Notes under the pieces: model-generated | Told to the model about the DNA's origin: nothing | What the model saw: only the letters and a program-made list of their open reading frames with translations | Databases searched by the model: none | Assembly (NCBI RefSeq): GCF_004349055.1 | Contig: NZ_SMKX01000055.1 | Location: 1 to 49,130 of the forward strand | Source of the DNA: Kribbella antibiotica | GTDB lineage: Bacteria > Actinomycetota > Actinomycetes > Propionibacteriales > Kribbellaceae | Length of the DNA stretch: 49,130 nt | Direction: 5' to 3' | Part shown: one piece after another, positions 33,719 through 42,586 of the stretch | Layout: each line of letters begins with the position of its first letter | How positions within the stretch are numbered: position 1 is the first letter of the stretch | Translations under genes and position numbers: made by a program

Positions 33719-35022
33719 GAGGCCCACCCGGCCGGCGCCGTACCGCCGTAGCCGACCGCCTGGAGTTCGGGCAGGCAGCTGATCGGCGCGGCCGACACGA
33801 TCACACCGTCGGGTCCGGCCTTGAAGATCTCGCTGGACAGCACGTGACCGTCAACACCGTTGACCTCGCGGACCGAGGTAATGATCCGGCGCAGCTCACC
33901 ACCGGTCGCGAACTCGTTGCGGCGCTCGACGAACACCACGAAGTCGATCGCTCCCGCGATCAGCATCATGGTCGCGTCGGCCGGCAGTCGCTCGGCCGAC
34001 TGGATCGCGTAGGTGCAGATGCGGTTGAAGACCTCCAGCGAGGAGTTCGAGTGGATCGTCGACAGCGAACCGTCGTTGCCCTGGCTCATCGCGTTCAGCA
34101 TCGTGACGATCTCGTCGCCGAGCACCTCACCGACGATCACCCGGCTCGGGTTCATGCGCAGGCTCCGGCGGACCAGGTCTGCCATCACGATGGCGCCCTG
34201 CCCCTCCGAGTTCGCCAGCCGCTCCTCCAGCGACAACACGTTCGGGTGCAGGTCTTCGAACTCGCCAAGGCCGAGCTCCAGCGCCCGCTCGACGGTGACC
34301 AGCCGCTCGTCGGGCGGGATCTCGTTGGCCAGCGCGCGCAGCAAGGTGGTCTTACCGGCGTTGGTCGCACCGGCGATCATGATGTTCTTCCGGGCCGCGA
34401 CGGCGGCGGACAGGAACGAGGCCAGGTCCGGCGACATCGTGCCGTACTGAACCAGCATGTCCAGGCTCACCCGGGACAGCCGGGCCCGCCGGATCGACAG
34501 CGACGGCCGCGCACAAACACCCATCAGCGCCGACAGCCGGCTCCCGTCCGGGAGCCGCAGGTCCAGCTGCGGGTTGGCCGAGTCGAACGGGCGGCTGGCC
34601 AGGCCCGAGTACGCCGCCAGAGTCTGGATCAGCTCGACCAGTTCGTCGTCGGACTCGGCAACCGGCGGGCCGAGCTCCTCGCGGCCGTCGGCGAACCCGA
34701 TGAAGACCTTGTCGCAGCCATTGATGTCAATGTTCTCGACCATCGGGTCGTCGAGCAGCGGCTGCAGCCGGCCGACGCCGAACAGTGCGGCATGGATGCC
34801 GTCGGCAAGCTCTTGCTCCTCAACGGCACTCGGTGGAGTGCGGCCGGAGGCGATCTCGCCCCGAGCATGCGTCTCCAGCACCCGGCCCACCACGGCCCGA
34901 GCGAACTGACGCTCGTCTTCGGCGGTCATCAGGGGCAGGCCGTTGGCCGTGTCCTCCCGACGTTGCCGCGCCAGAACCTCGGCAACCTCTTCGCGCAACC
35001 GCCGTACCAGCGACTGATCCAT
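33715..35022 (-). CDS. tadA: TadA/CpaF secretion ATPase of the Flp pilus
   Basis: A 435-residue hexameric type II/IV secretion ATPase. Walker A is GATNAGKTTLL, then the Asp box (ERLVTVERALELG), Walker B region (MNPSRVIVGEVLGDE) and a histidine in LSTIHSNSS. It powers polymerisation of the Flp pilin. It overlaps the CpaE-like gene by one base (TGATG). Confidence 0.93.
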   Translation of the reverse strand: MDQSLVRRLREEVAEVLARQRREDTANGLPLMTAEDERQFARAVVGRVLETHARGEIASGRTPPSAVEEQELADGIHAALFGVGRLQPLLDDPMVENIDINGCDKVFIGFADGREELGPPVAESDDELVELIQTLAAYSGLASRPFDSANPQLDLRLPDGSRLSALMGVCARPSLSIRRARLSRVSLDMLVQYGTMSPDLASFLSAAVAARKNIMIAGATNAGKTTLLRALANEIPPDERLVTVERALELGLGEFEDLHPNVLSLEERLANSEGQGAIVMADLVRRSLRMNPSRVIVGEVLGDEIVTMLNAMSQGNDGSLSTIHSNSSLEVFNRICTYAIQSAERLPADATMMLIAGAIDFVVFVERRNEFATGGELRRIITSVREVNGVDGHVLSSEIFKAGPDGVIVSAAPISCLPELQAVGYGGTAPAGWAS

Positions 35023-35816
35023 CAGGCAGCTCCCCAGCCTTCAGCGGCTTTGGCGTTCTGCCGGGCCAGCGCTCGGAGACGCTCCGCGAGATCGGCCGCC
35101 GAACGCAACAACAACGATGTCCTGGCCTTCCGGCCGTCACCGGTCCGAACCGCCTCGGCGGCCTTGGTGTCCTCGGCCAGAATGCCGAGCACAGTGGCAG
35201 ACAGCCGAGCTCGGTCCAAGATCCCCTGGACCTCACTGACCACGTGGGTGTCCCGGTACGACGCAATCAGCGCCACGCCGACCGGGATGGCGTCGTACGT
35301 GCCGAGTTGGAGCACCTCGGAGAAACCGCGGATCCGCTCCCGCAGGTGCGACAGGCCCTCGACCGTGGGCCGCGCAACCAGCAACAGGGCATCAGCATTT
35401 TGCAGGACTGGAACCGTCGCGGACCCAGGCATCAGCCGACCGCAGTCAGCAATGACGTCCCGCCCCGGAACGCTGCGGAACATGCGGGCCAGATGCTGCC
35501 ACGCCGGCCCGAGCCCTTGCACCTGGCTGGGCGACGTGACCCCGACGACCACCTCGAGACCACCCGCCAGCATCTGCACGTGGTCTCCGAGCTGAACCTC
35601 GGTGCTTCCCCGCCGCACCGCCGCACCCAAGGACAACAGACCGCGCTCCGGATCAAGCGGTACGCCGGCCTGGTCGCGGTACCGCAGCGCGATGTCACCG
35701 CCGGCCGGATCGAGGTCCGCGAGGATCGGATCGCCCGGCCAGGACCCCGCCAGCGCCACCGCCGACGTCGTCACTCCCGGCGAGCCCTTCGCCGCCGCCA
35801 TCACGAAAAGCCCCAT
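35022..35816 (-). CDS. CpaE/TadZ-like MinD-type ATPase
   Basis: A 264-residue ParA/MinD-superfamily protein with a deviant Walker A-like loop near the N-terminus (AAAKGSPGVTTSAVALA), a switch-like DLDPAGGD and a downstream DCGRLMP. The lysine/serine positions fit the deviant P-loop only approximately. CpaE/TadZ proteins position the pilus machine at the cell pole. The stop overlaps the tadA start, and the start overlaps the SAF gene stop by one base (TAATG). Confidence 0.83.
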   Translation of the reverse strand: MGLFVMAAAKGSPGVTTSAVALAGSWPGDPILADLDPAGGDIALRYRDQAGVPLDPERGLLSLGAAVRRGSTEVQLGDHVQMLAGGLEVVVGVTSPSQVQGLGPAWQHLARMFRSVPGRDVIADCGRLMPGSATVPVLQNADALLLVARPTVEGLSHLRERIRGFSEVLQLGTYDAIPVGVALIASYRDTHVVSEVQGILDRARLSATVLGILAEDTKAAEAVRTGDGRKARTSLLLRSAADLAERLRALARQNAKAAEGWGAA

Positions 35817-36541
35817 TACTTCGGCTCCACCGACATACCGCGCTTCAGGACTGCCGCTGCGATCCGGTTGTTGCCTGAGGCATCAGTAATCGCCTTGATC
35901 AGGGTCTTGTCCACCAGCACCGTGGCGCTCTGGGCCGTCGTTGCCTTCTCCCCCAGCCCAGATCCGGTCGCCGACTGTTCGGGCACCTCGAGCACCGTCC
36001 CGGTACCGATCGACACCGGCGCCCCCGCGGTTCCGTTCGTGATCTTGATCAGCTCGACCAGGTCGCCTCGCTGCAGCCCTCCGGCCGGGATCCGGCCACC
36101 GATCAGGACGATGCCGACCTCGGCCTTGCCCTCGCCGATCGGTGCGACGGGAGTGACCTGCAGCGGATCCAGCAGTTGCCCCTTGAGCATGTTGACCTTC
36201 GCGTACCGATCGAGGATCTGGCTCAACTGGTCGACCCGAACCACACGCAGCGAGTCACCCGCCACCCGCGTCTCGGCAAGATCCTTCCGGGTGATCTGCT
36301 GACCCGCCCCGATATTGTTGCGGAGCTGGACGACGGCCTCGCGCTCGTCCATCCGTACCGCCAGCAACCCCGCGATCAACGCCCCGCCGACGATCAGCAA
36401 TGCAGCAAGGGCCGCAACCGCCGGCCGCCGCCGCTTGCTGTTCGTCGGAAGCTTGCCGCCGGGTTTGCGGGTGGTCCCGACCCCGCGTTCGGCCCGCTGT
36501 CGCTGCCTGTCGACAGTTTCCCTGCCGGTGCTGGTGGACAT
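35816..36541 (-). CDS. CpaB/RcpC-like SAF-domain protein, first gene of the Tad operon
   Basis: About 241 residues. Basic N-terminus, one membrane helix (PAVAALAALLIVGGALIAGLL), then a SAF domain beginning VVQLRNNIGAGQQITRKDLA, followed by a beta-rich C-terminal half (GGRIPAGGLQRGDLVELI). CpaB/RcpC proteins stabilise the outer end of the Flp machine. I start at ATG 36541, with GGAG about eight bases upstream; an in-frame ATG ten codons earlier is possible. Confidence 0.82.
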   Translation of the reverse strand: MSTSTGRETVDRQRQRAERGVGTTRKPGGKLPTNSKRRRPAVAALAALLIVGGALIAGLLAVRMDEREAVVQLRNNIGAGQQITRKDLAETRVAGDSLRVVRVDQLSQILDRYAKVNMLKGQLLDPLQVTPVAPIGEGKAEVGIVLIGGRIPAGGLQRGDLVELIKITNGTAGAPVSIGTGTVLEVPEQSATGSGLGEKATTAQSATVLVDKTLIKAITDASGNNRIAAAVLKRGMSVEPK

Positions 36542-36827
36542 CTGCCCCGCTCCTCGAATTCCGCAGGGCAACTCTGAACCGGTCCGGCGCAGCTCGCCCC
36601 CGTCTGGCGACCGTCCGACCTTACCGTCCGTGCAGGGCCAGACACACCACGCCCTACGTCGAACCGCCCTGCCGAACCCTTGACTTCATCCCACGAACGG
36701 CCATCGCCCGATCACAACCATTGCTCGTTTTCCTGGCCGGCACGCTACCGAGCGAAGACCAACTTCGTTCCTCGGCTCGCGCAGATGGTACGCGCCAACT
36801 GCCCGCACGGCTCACCTATCCGGAAGA

Positions 36828-36845
36828 TTTGCACCTTGCTGCAAA
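36828..36845. promoter_or_regulatory. Dyad site 1 (TTGCA-N6-TGCAA), candidate regulon operator
   Basis: TTTGCA, six bases (CCTTGC), then TGCAAA: a perfect 6+6 dyad. It lies 286 bases before the SAF/CpaB start and 218 before the WXG100 start. The same arrangement recurs at 42132-42149 and 47392-47407. Confidence 0.7.
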
Positions 36846-36874
36846 GACATCCCGCCGATGGGTTGCGAGTGCTG

Positions 36875-36890
36875 TTGCAACAAGGTGCAG
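36875..36890. promoter_or_regulatory. Dyad site 2 (one mismatch), candidate regulon operator
   Basis: TTGCA-ACAAGG-TGCAG. Read on the minus strand it is CTGCA-CCTTGT-TGCAA, so even the CCTTG spacer matches site 1. It is 46-47 bases from site 1. Confidence 0.6.
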
Positions 36891-37063
36891 TTTTGTTGCA
36901 GGTCAGGCTCGGTGAATGCCAGGCTGCCATTGATGCCCTGAACAAGGACCGTGAACAGATGCTGTGCATCTGAGCGAGGGCAGGTCCGCAACTGGTCCTG
37001 CATAGCGTTACGTTGTAGCCACGAGGTGCTTCGTTGGCACCACCAGGAGATTGGGGAGTTCCT

Positions 37064-37333
37064 ATGTCGGGAGACATGGTCGGCGGCAGCCTGCCGGAGA
37101 TGGAAGCTTTGAAGAAGAAGCTCACCGAGTTCCAGACCCAGCTGAGCCAGCTGAAGACTGCGTCTTCGGGTGTGGTCACGAGCACGACCTGGAAGGGCAA
37201 GTACGCGGACGACTTCCGCGCTGCCTGGGGTCAGTGCGCGAAGAACATCAGCAACATCGAGGCAGACCTGACGCACGCCTCGACCGCGGTCGAGAAGAAC
37301 CGTCAGGCCATTCAGACCGCCACCGGCGGCTGA
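37064..37333 (+). CDS. WXG100 (ESAT-6-like) secreted protein
   Basis: Eighty-nine residues from MSGDMVGGSLPEMEALKKKL. Two helices flank the W-x-G turn (TTWKGKYADDF, W43/G45), the fold of ESX/type VII substrates. The YxxxD/E-type tail signal is not obvious. ATG 37064 has GGGGAG six bases upstream. It is convergent with the EssC-like ATPase gene, which is the likely secretion motor, and divergent from the Tad operon. Confidence 0.9.
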   Translation: MSGDMVGGSLPEMEALKKKLTEFQTQLSQLKTASSGVVTSTTWKGKYADDFRAAWGQCAKNISNIEADLTHASTAVEKNRQAIQTATGG

Positions 37334-37346
37334 TCCGGCCTCGCCC

Positions 37347-37382
37347 GAAAGCCGGTCGGCCCCTCGAGGTCGGCCGGCTTTC
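37347..37382. terminator. Bidirectional hairpin terminator
   Basis: GAAAGCCGG near 37347 pairs with CCGGCTTTC ending at 37382, with further TCGGCC/GGCCGA pairing inside. It lies between the convergent WXG100 and FtsK-like ATPase genes and has short A and T runs at its two edges, so it can serve both. Confidence 0.75.
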
Positions 37383-37413
37383 TGCGTTTCCTGACGTTGT
37401 CAGGGGCAACGAA

Positions 37414-40400
37414 TCAGTCCGGTTTGGCCACCTGGACGGGCTCCCATCGGCCGCCGACGACGAATAGGGCGCGGCCAGGGGGCGCGCCACCGGCCATTCC
37501 ACGGGGCAGGTTGATACCGAAGATCTCGGCGTCGTCGTACTTCTGCGGATCCAGGACGATCCCGGCCCGGGACTTCTTCATCGAGGCGGCCGGCCCGCGG
37601 TACGCGGCGGTCAGGTCACCGGTCGAGCCCGCGCCGATGACCAGGTTGCCGGTGTCGCGCAGCATCCCGACCCGGGCGTCCACCAACTCTGACATCGCGC
37701 CGTCCATGCCGAGCAGTTCGAGGTCGTCGACCACGATCGCGAACGGGCTGCTCAGCCCGTCCAGCACGGACTTCACCTGCTCGGTGTCGGCCTCTGCGCC
37801 GTACACCCCGGCGATCCCCGGTTTCCCGGTCAGGTCGCGCAGCGGACTGCGCCGCGGCACGATCGCCACCACCTGCCAACCGCGGCTGGTGAGCGAGTCG
37901 ATCATCGTCAGCAGCGTCGTACTGCGCCCGGAGCGCGGGGGCCCGACCACAAGCAGTCCCGGACCGTGCTCGTACGCGTCGAACGCCCGAATGCCAAGGT
38001 TGTCGCCACCTACACCGACCAGTACTTCGGTCGGCCGCAAAGGCTGCGGGCCGAGCTCCAGTGCGGCAGCCGCGCCGATCGAAGCCGGCAGCGCGTCGAC
38101 GCGGAACGGCTGGAGCCGGATCGGGATCTCGGACGTGGGCGTCGCCGCCGCACCGATCCGGTGCAGAGCGGCGACCTGCGCCGTACCGTCGTCGTTCTTG
38201 TCCAGCAAGGCGATCTGGGTCTCCAGCAGGCCTGAGGAGCGGAACCCTCGGCCGGGCGGAAACTTGTCCGGCACCTCCTTGGTCGGCATGCCGATCATCA
38301 GGAAGTCGGACGGATCGGTCATCCGGAGCATCAAACGGTCTTCCATCAGGGTGGAGATCCGGCCGACCAGGGCGCTCTTGTCCGCGGTCATCACCACCTT
38401 GACGCCCGCGCCCGCGCCTTCCTGCAGGATCTGCAGCCATGCCTCGACGAGTCGGCTGTTGTCGACCGACTCGAACGCTGCAACGAACCCCTCCCAGCGG
38501 TCGAGGAGGACGACGAGGTACGGCATCCGCTCGTCCACCGGACTGGCGCGGCGCTGTTCGGAGACGTCCGCGAATCCCTTCGAGGCCAGCTCCTGCTGGC
38601 GGTTGCCGATGACGGCTTGCAGCCGGGCGGTGAGCCGGGTCAGTCGGTCGGCCTGCTCGCGGGAGACGACTGCTCCGGTGTGCGGCAGACTGATGATCGG
38701 AAGCAGCGCATTGTTTCCACAGTCCACGCCGTACAGGTGGATATCCTTCGGCTCGATCGTCCGGCCGATCGACCCGGCGATAGCCCGCAACGCCGCCGAG
38801 CGGCCGCTCCGGGGAGCGCCGATGATCGCCAGGTGCCCGGCGGACTCCAGGTCGTAGGTCGCCACCTGTCGCGCCTGCTGACTCGGCACATCGGCCAGAC
38901 CGAACGGAATCGGCGGCAGCGCGCCGTCCTGGGGCGCGCTCGTCACCTCTAGGTCGTCGAGCGTGACAATGCCGTCCAACGGCGGCAGCCACGGGCTCGG
39001 CGGAGTCTTGATACCGGCCACCTCCGCCGCGCCCTGCAGCGCCTTCACCAGGGTTGCCAGGTCGGTCGGTACCAATACGTCGTCCTCGGCCTCCTGAACG
39101 TCGAAGGCGGCCGGACGACCGAGGTCGCGCCAGTCGATCGGCCGGACGCCAACGGTCGCGGCCACCAGCCCCGGCGGCCGACCACCGACGCGCGAAGTCT
39201 GAAACGGAATCAGCGACGAGTGCCCAAGCCGGGCATAACCGCGGCCGGGCGTGCCTTTGGAGATGTACGCCGCTTCGGGCGCCTCGATCACGTCCGAGCT
39301 GTCACCGGCGTCGGTGACCCGCAGCGCGATCCGCAGGTTGGTGTTCGCCTTGATGTCGTTGGTGACCACACCGGCTGGGCGCTGGGTGGCCAGGATCAGG
39401 TGGACGCCGAGAGACCGGCCCCGCCGGGCGATGTCGACGATGCCGGTGACGAAGTCGGGCAGCTCGGAGACCATCGCGGCGAACTCGTCGATCACGATCA
39501 GCAGCCGCGGCATCCGCTCGTCGGCCGGCTCCATCCGTTCGAGGTATTCCTCGATGTCCTTGGCGTTGGCGCGCTTGAGTTGGTGTTCGCGACGGTGCAG
39601 CTCGGCGGCCAGCGAAGCGAGCGCCCGGGTGGTCAGGTGACCGTCCAGGTCGGTGACCATGCCGACCGTGTGCGGTAGATGGTTGCAGTCCTTGAAGGCC
39701 GCGCCGCCCTTGTAGTCGACCAGCACGAACGTCATCTCGTCCGGTCTGTTGCCGACGGCAAGCGATCCGATGATCGACTGGAGCAGCTCGGACTTACCGG
39801 CACCCGTCGTTCCGGCGACCAGGCCGTGCGGGCCGTCCCGGACGATGTCGATGCCGAACGGACCTTCGGCGCCCTCACCGATGATCGCGTGAGTGGTCCG
39901 GCCGCCACCCGACGCCCAGCCCTGAGCGAGCAGGTCGGCCGAGGGGGCTTCCATCCCCAGCACTGTCAGGAGCCGGCTCGACGCCGGAATCGCGGTCGCC
40001 TCGTCACCACCCGAGACGTCCTGGATGGGCGCCAGCGACCGGGCGAGCCGGTCCAGCCATTGCGGCGTGACGATGTCCGGCCGAATGCCGTCGACGATCG
40101 GCGCGCCGGTCTGTCGCAGCCGCCACCACTGGCCGTGCGGCTCGATCACTGCGTTGGCCTCGTCGGGCAACTGCCGCCCGTCGCTGTCCAGACAGATGAA
40201 CCGGACACCCACCGACGGCCCGTCGTTGAGCAGCCCGACCACACCAGGGAGGAGCCGGAGCCGACGAGCGCCGTCCATGATCACGACGATCTGCTCGGCG
40301 AACAGGGCCGGTTGCGGGACCGGCGAGTTCGCGTTCAACGCTTTGCGGCGTGCCTCGACCAACCTGGCCAGCTCGTTGATCCGCCGTACCGTCGTCTCGT

Positions 40401-41943
40401 TGTCGTTGCCGAACATCCCGAGGAAGCCGTCGTCCTCGGTCCCACGGACATGCGGAAGCCAGCGCATCCACTGCCACGTCGGTGCGGACTCAGGCGGGCA
40501 CAGGACGACCAGCCGCAGCGCACGGGGGCTGTGCAAGGCCGCGAGCTGACCGGCCAGCCAGGCGCCGATCTGCTGAGCCGCACCGCCTGCGCCCGAGACA
40601 CCGAGGACCCCGACGCCGACGAGCGGAAGGGTTGCCGGTACGTCGGGAGCCGTCCAAGTCCGCTTCCGCAGATGGCTGTCGAGCGATTGGTCCTCGACCA
40701 TCACCTCGCTGGGGCGGTCGGCGATCCCGACCCGTAGTTCCAGCCAGTCGGGGTCGGACGGCCGACGCTCCCACAGGCGGGCCCGCGGACCAGTGGCGAA
40801 CAACAGCACGGCTGCCGGGTCCGGCAGGTCGCGACGTCGAGCGTTGCGTTCGGCAACCAGTGCGCGGCGGGCGTCACGCTCGACCCGGGCCTTGCGTTCC
40901 TCGTACTTGGCAAGCTGGACGCGGTAGCCGGACTTTCCTTCTTTTCGGCTCTGCAGATACTGGCCGATGTACATCAGCGGCGAGAGCAGACCGAACAGCA
41001 GCATGCCTGGCTGCTTGAGAATCAGGGCAAGAGCGACGCTGCCGACCAGCGGCAACAGCATCATGAGGAGCGGAAAAGTGGGCTTCTGCCCCTTCTCCGG
41101 CTCGCTCGGCAGCGAGAACTCGGTCATCCGTGGCGGCGGCAGCAAGCGCGGCGGCCGGTTGAAGTCGAGCGTGCCACCGGCCGGGTTGGGCGACAGTGAC
41201 GCATCCGGCGGCTCGACGGCCGCGAGGGTGAGCATGACGGGGCCGACGGTGAGCTGCGCGCCCGGTTGCCAGTCGCTGCCCGACCAACGACTGCCTGCGC
41301 TGAGGTCCCGGCGGTCCAGCTCGATCAGTGCCGGCTGCTGTCCGGGCTCCAGAACGTACGTCGTCTCTTCGTCACCGGTCTCGTCCGGGATCACGATCGG
41401 GCCGGCCATCGGATCGACCGGCCGCTCCATGCCACCAGCCCCACCGAGCTCCTCGGGGCGGATTGTCACCTCACCAGCGACCGAGACGTTCAGCGTCGCC
41501 ACCAGCGGCGGGACTCCGGAGCTCATCAAGCGCACGCCTGCATCGGCCGCGCTCCCCATCGTGTAGGTCCCCATCCCGAGCCGGTGCACCGAACCCGCGC
41601 CAGGACCACTGACCACCCGCAACTCGACGACGCCCTGCGGCTCGGCCGGCACACACCCACGCGAGTCCCCGATGCTGAGAAGCGTCCCCTCACGCAACGG
41701 CGAAGCGGCCAGCTCCAGCCGCGGATCCACCGGCTTCCCGTCCACGAACACCGGCGGTGTGCGGTCCTCGACCGGCCCCGGATCGCGGAGGTTGATCACG
41801 TTCCCCGGCGTCGCCACATCCCGCCCGACCGCCGCCACCAACCGAGGCACCAACGCCCCCACAGTCAGCCCAGGCTCCGCATCGACCAACACGTCGACGC
41901 TCTTCCCAGCCGCCGGATCAGCCACCGTCAGCACAAACCGCAT
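37414..41943 (-). CDS. FHA-FtsK/SpoIIIE type VII secretion ATPase (EssC/EccC-like)
   Basis: 1509 residues from MRFVLTVADPAAGKSVDVLV. An N-terminal ubiquitin-like (YukD-like) region (1-90), an FHA-like region (about 95-175, ELRVVSGPGAGSVHRLG), a second beta-rich segment to about 265, two membrane helices (about 288-326), then three FtsK-type domains. Domain 1 has an intact Walker A GTTGAGKSELLQS (about 710) and Walker B LLIVIDEFAAM (about 815). Domains 2 and 3 have GAPRSGRSAAL (about 1038) and GPPRSGRSTTLL (about 1332), with arginine in place of the P-loop lysine. The layout resembles Firmicute EssC/YukBA more than mycobacterial EccC, which lacks FHA. No EccB, EccD, EccE or mycosin gene is in view. 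AAGGA lies about nine bases before the ATG. Confidence 0.88.
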   Translation of the reverse strand: MRFVLTVADPAAGKSVDVLVDAEPGLTVGALVPRLVAAVGRDVATPGNVINLRDPGPVEDRTPPVFVDGKPVDPRLELAASPLREGTLLSIGDSRGCVPAEPQGVVELRVVSGPGAGSVHRLGMGTYTMGSAADAGVRLMSSGVPPLVATLNVSVAGEVTIRPEELGGAGGMERPVDPMAGPIVIPDETGDEETTYVLEPGQQPALIELDRRDLSAGSRWSGSDWQPGAQLTVGPVMLTLAAVEPPDASLSPNPAGGTLDFNRPPRLLPPPRMTEFSLPSEPEKGQKPTFPLLMMLLPLVGSVALALILKQPGMLLFGLLSPLMYIGQYLQSRKEGKSGYRVQLAKYEERKARVERDARRALVAERNARRRDLPDPAAVLLFATGPRARLWERRPSDPDWLELRVGIADRPSEVMVEDQSLDSHLRKRTWTAPDVPATLPLVGVGVLGVSGAGGAAQQIGAWLAGQLAALHSPRALRLVVLCPPESAPTWQWMRWLPHVRGTEDDGFLGMFGNDNETTVRRINELARLVEARRKALNANSPVPQPALFAEQIVVIMDGARRLRLLPGVVGLLNDGPSVGVRFICLDSDGRQLPDEANAVIEPHGQWWRLRQTGAPIVDGIRPDIVTPQWLDRLARSLAPIQDVSGGDEATAIPASSRLLTVLGMEAPSADLLAQGWASGGGRTTHAIIGEGAEGPFGIDIVRDGPHGLVAGTTGAGKSELLQSIIGSLAVGNRPDEMTFVLVDYKGGAAFKDCNHLPHTVGMVTDLDGHLTTRALASLAAELHRREHQLKRANAKDIEEYLERMEPADERMPRLLIVIDEFAAMVSELPDFVTGIVDIARRGRSLGVHLILATQRPAGVVTNDIKANTNLRIALRVTDAGDSSDVIEAPEAAYISKGTPGRGYARLGHSSLIPFQTSRVGGRPPGLVAATVGVRPIDWRDLGRPAAFDVQEAEDDVLVPTDLATLVKALQGAAEVAGIKTPPSPWLPPLDGIVTLDDLEVTSAPQDGALPPIPFGLADVPSQQARQVATYDLESAGHLAIIGAPRSGRSAALRAIAGSIGRTIEPKDIHLYGVDCGNNALLPIISLPHTGAVVSREQADRLTRLTARLQAVIGNRQQELASKGFADVSEQRRASPVDERMPYLVVLLDRWEGFVAAFESVDNSRLVEAWLQILQEGAGAGVKVVMTADKSALVGRISTLMEDRLMLRMTDPSDFLMIGMPTKEVPDKFPPGRGFRSSGLLETQIALLDKNDDGTAQVAALHRIGAAATPTSEIPIRLQPFRVDALPASIGAAAALELGPQPLRPTEVLVGVGGDNLGIRAFDAYEHGPGLLVVGPPRSGRSTTLLTMIDSLTSRGWQVVAIVPRRSPLRDLTGKPGIAGVYGAEADTEQVKSVLDGLSSPFAIVVDDLELLGMDGAMSELVDARVGMLRDTGNLVIGAGSTGDLTAAYRGPAASMKKSRAGIVLDPQKYDDAEIFGINLPRGMAGGAPPGRALFVVGGRWEPVQVAKPD

Positions 41944-42247
41944 GCGTCCCAATCCTTCGCCTCGGCCAGCCCGTCCCGCCGATCCTGTCACGACTCCCGG
42001 TGCACAGCCCCTAAGCCCCAGGCGTAGCCGTCGGCCGCGGCGTTGGAAAGGTTCAGCTGGACACGGTCTGCCCGATCAACGCCACCGTATCCTGCACGGC
42101 GCCACCACTATCGATCCCCTCGCCATCAAAACTTGCATCAACCTGCAAGCCCACAACGACTTCCGGTACACCCTGACGCAGTACATTGGTTTGTTCACAA
42201 ACGTAGCGGCCCGCTGGGGCCCCACTCCGGGGGACGGGGAGCAGTAG
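41944..42247. other. Divergent control region between FtsK-like ATPase and second WXG gene
   Basis: 304 bases with no gene. Holds dyad site 3 (42132-42149) roughly midway and the divergent promoters. TACATT near 42183 could be a -10 for the plus-strand operon. A small in-frame extension of the ATPase upstream of 41943 has no ribosome site. Confidence 0.6.
42132..42149. promoter_or_regulatory. Dyad site 3 (TTGCA-N6-TGCAA), candidate regulon operator
   Basis: CTTGCA, six bases (TCAACC), then TGCAAG: a perfect 6+6 dyad in the divergent region, 188 bases from the ATPase start and 98 from the WXG-type gene start. Confidence 0.7.
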
Positions 42248-42586
42248 ATGGCCTTGCCGAACGATCCGGTCGCGCCTGAACCGATGGTCGCCAACCCTGA
42301 GCGAGCAGCACTCACCAGGCTGCGCGCCGAGGTCGTCGCCGCTCGGGAAGGCCTTGCGACCGCACTGGATCCTGCGGCCAAGAAGATGGGCGACGGCAAG
42401 ACCTGGACCGGACCGACCGCCGCCAAGAACTGGGCGGCCGAGCTCACTGGCCGGAAGAAGAACCTCGGTCCTTGGGTAGATGCCGTCATCGCCCAGATCG
42501 ACGCACAGCTGCGGACGCTGCCCGACAAGGTGACCACCAGCGAAGCCAGAATCTTCCACAACGACCAGCGAATCGGACACTACTGA
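42248..42586 (+). CDS. Second small WXG-type protein, coupled to a large helical protein
   Basis: A 112-residue helical protein. A W-x-G-like turn (KTWTGPTAAKNW, W53/G55) joins two predicted helices (AALTRLRAEVVAAREGLATA and KKNLGPWVDAVIAQIDAQLR). It could be a WXG100-like partner or chaperone for the following large protein, as pairs of such genes often encode ESX substrate complexes. The ATG of the next gene overlaps its stop (TGATG). Confidence 0.72.
   Translation: MALPNDPVAPEPMVANPERAALTRLRAEVVAAREGLATALDPAAKKMGDGKTWTGPTAAKNWAAELTGRKKNLGPWVDAVIAQIDAQLRTLPDKVTTSEARIFHNDQRIGHY

Larger units (their letters stand above)
36542..37063. other. Divergent control region between Tad operon and WXG100 gene
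   Basis: 522 bases without a convincing gene, noticeably richer in A+T than the flanks, especially 36680-37030. It contains two copies of a TTGCA-N6-TGCAA-type dyad (36828-36845 and 36875-36890) and must hold the promoters for both flanking units. A 62-codon open frame at 36785-36973 spans the dyads but has poor codon use and I do not call it. Confidence 0.65.

Noticed and set aside
36785..36973. A 62-codon open frame upstream of the WXG100 gene, plus a 97-codon version from 36680
   Set aside because: Third-position G+C is clearly lower than in real genes here, no ribosome site or domain is visible, and both TTGCA dyad sites lie inside it, so it is better read as control DNA.
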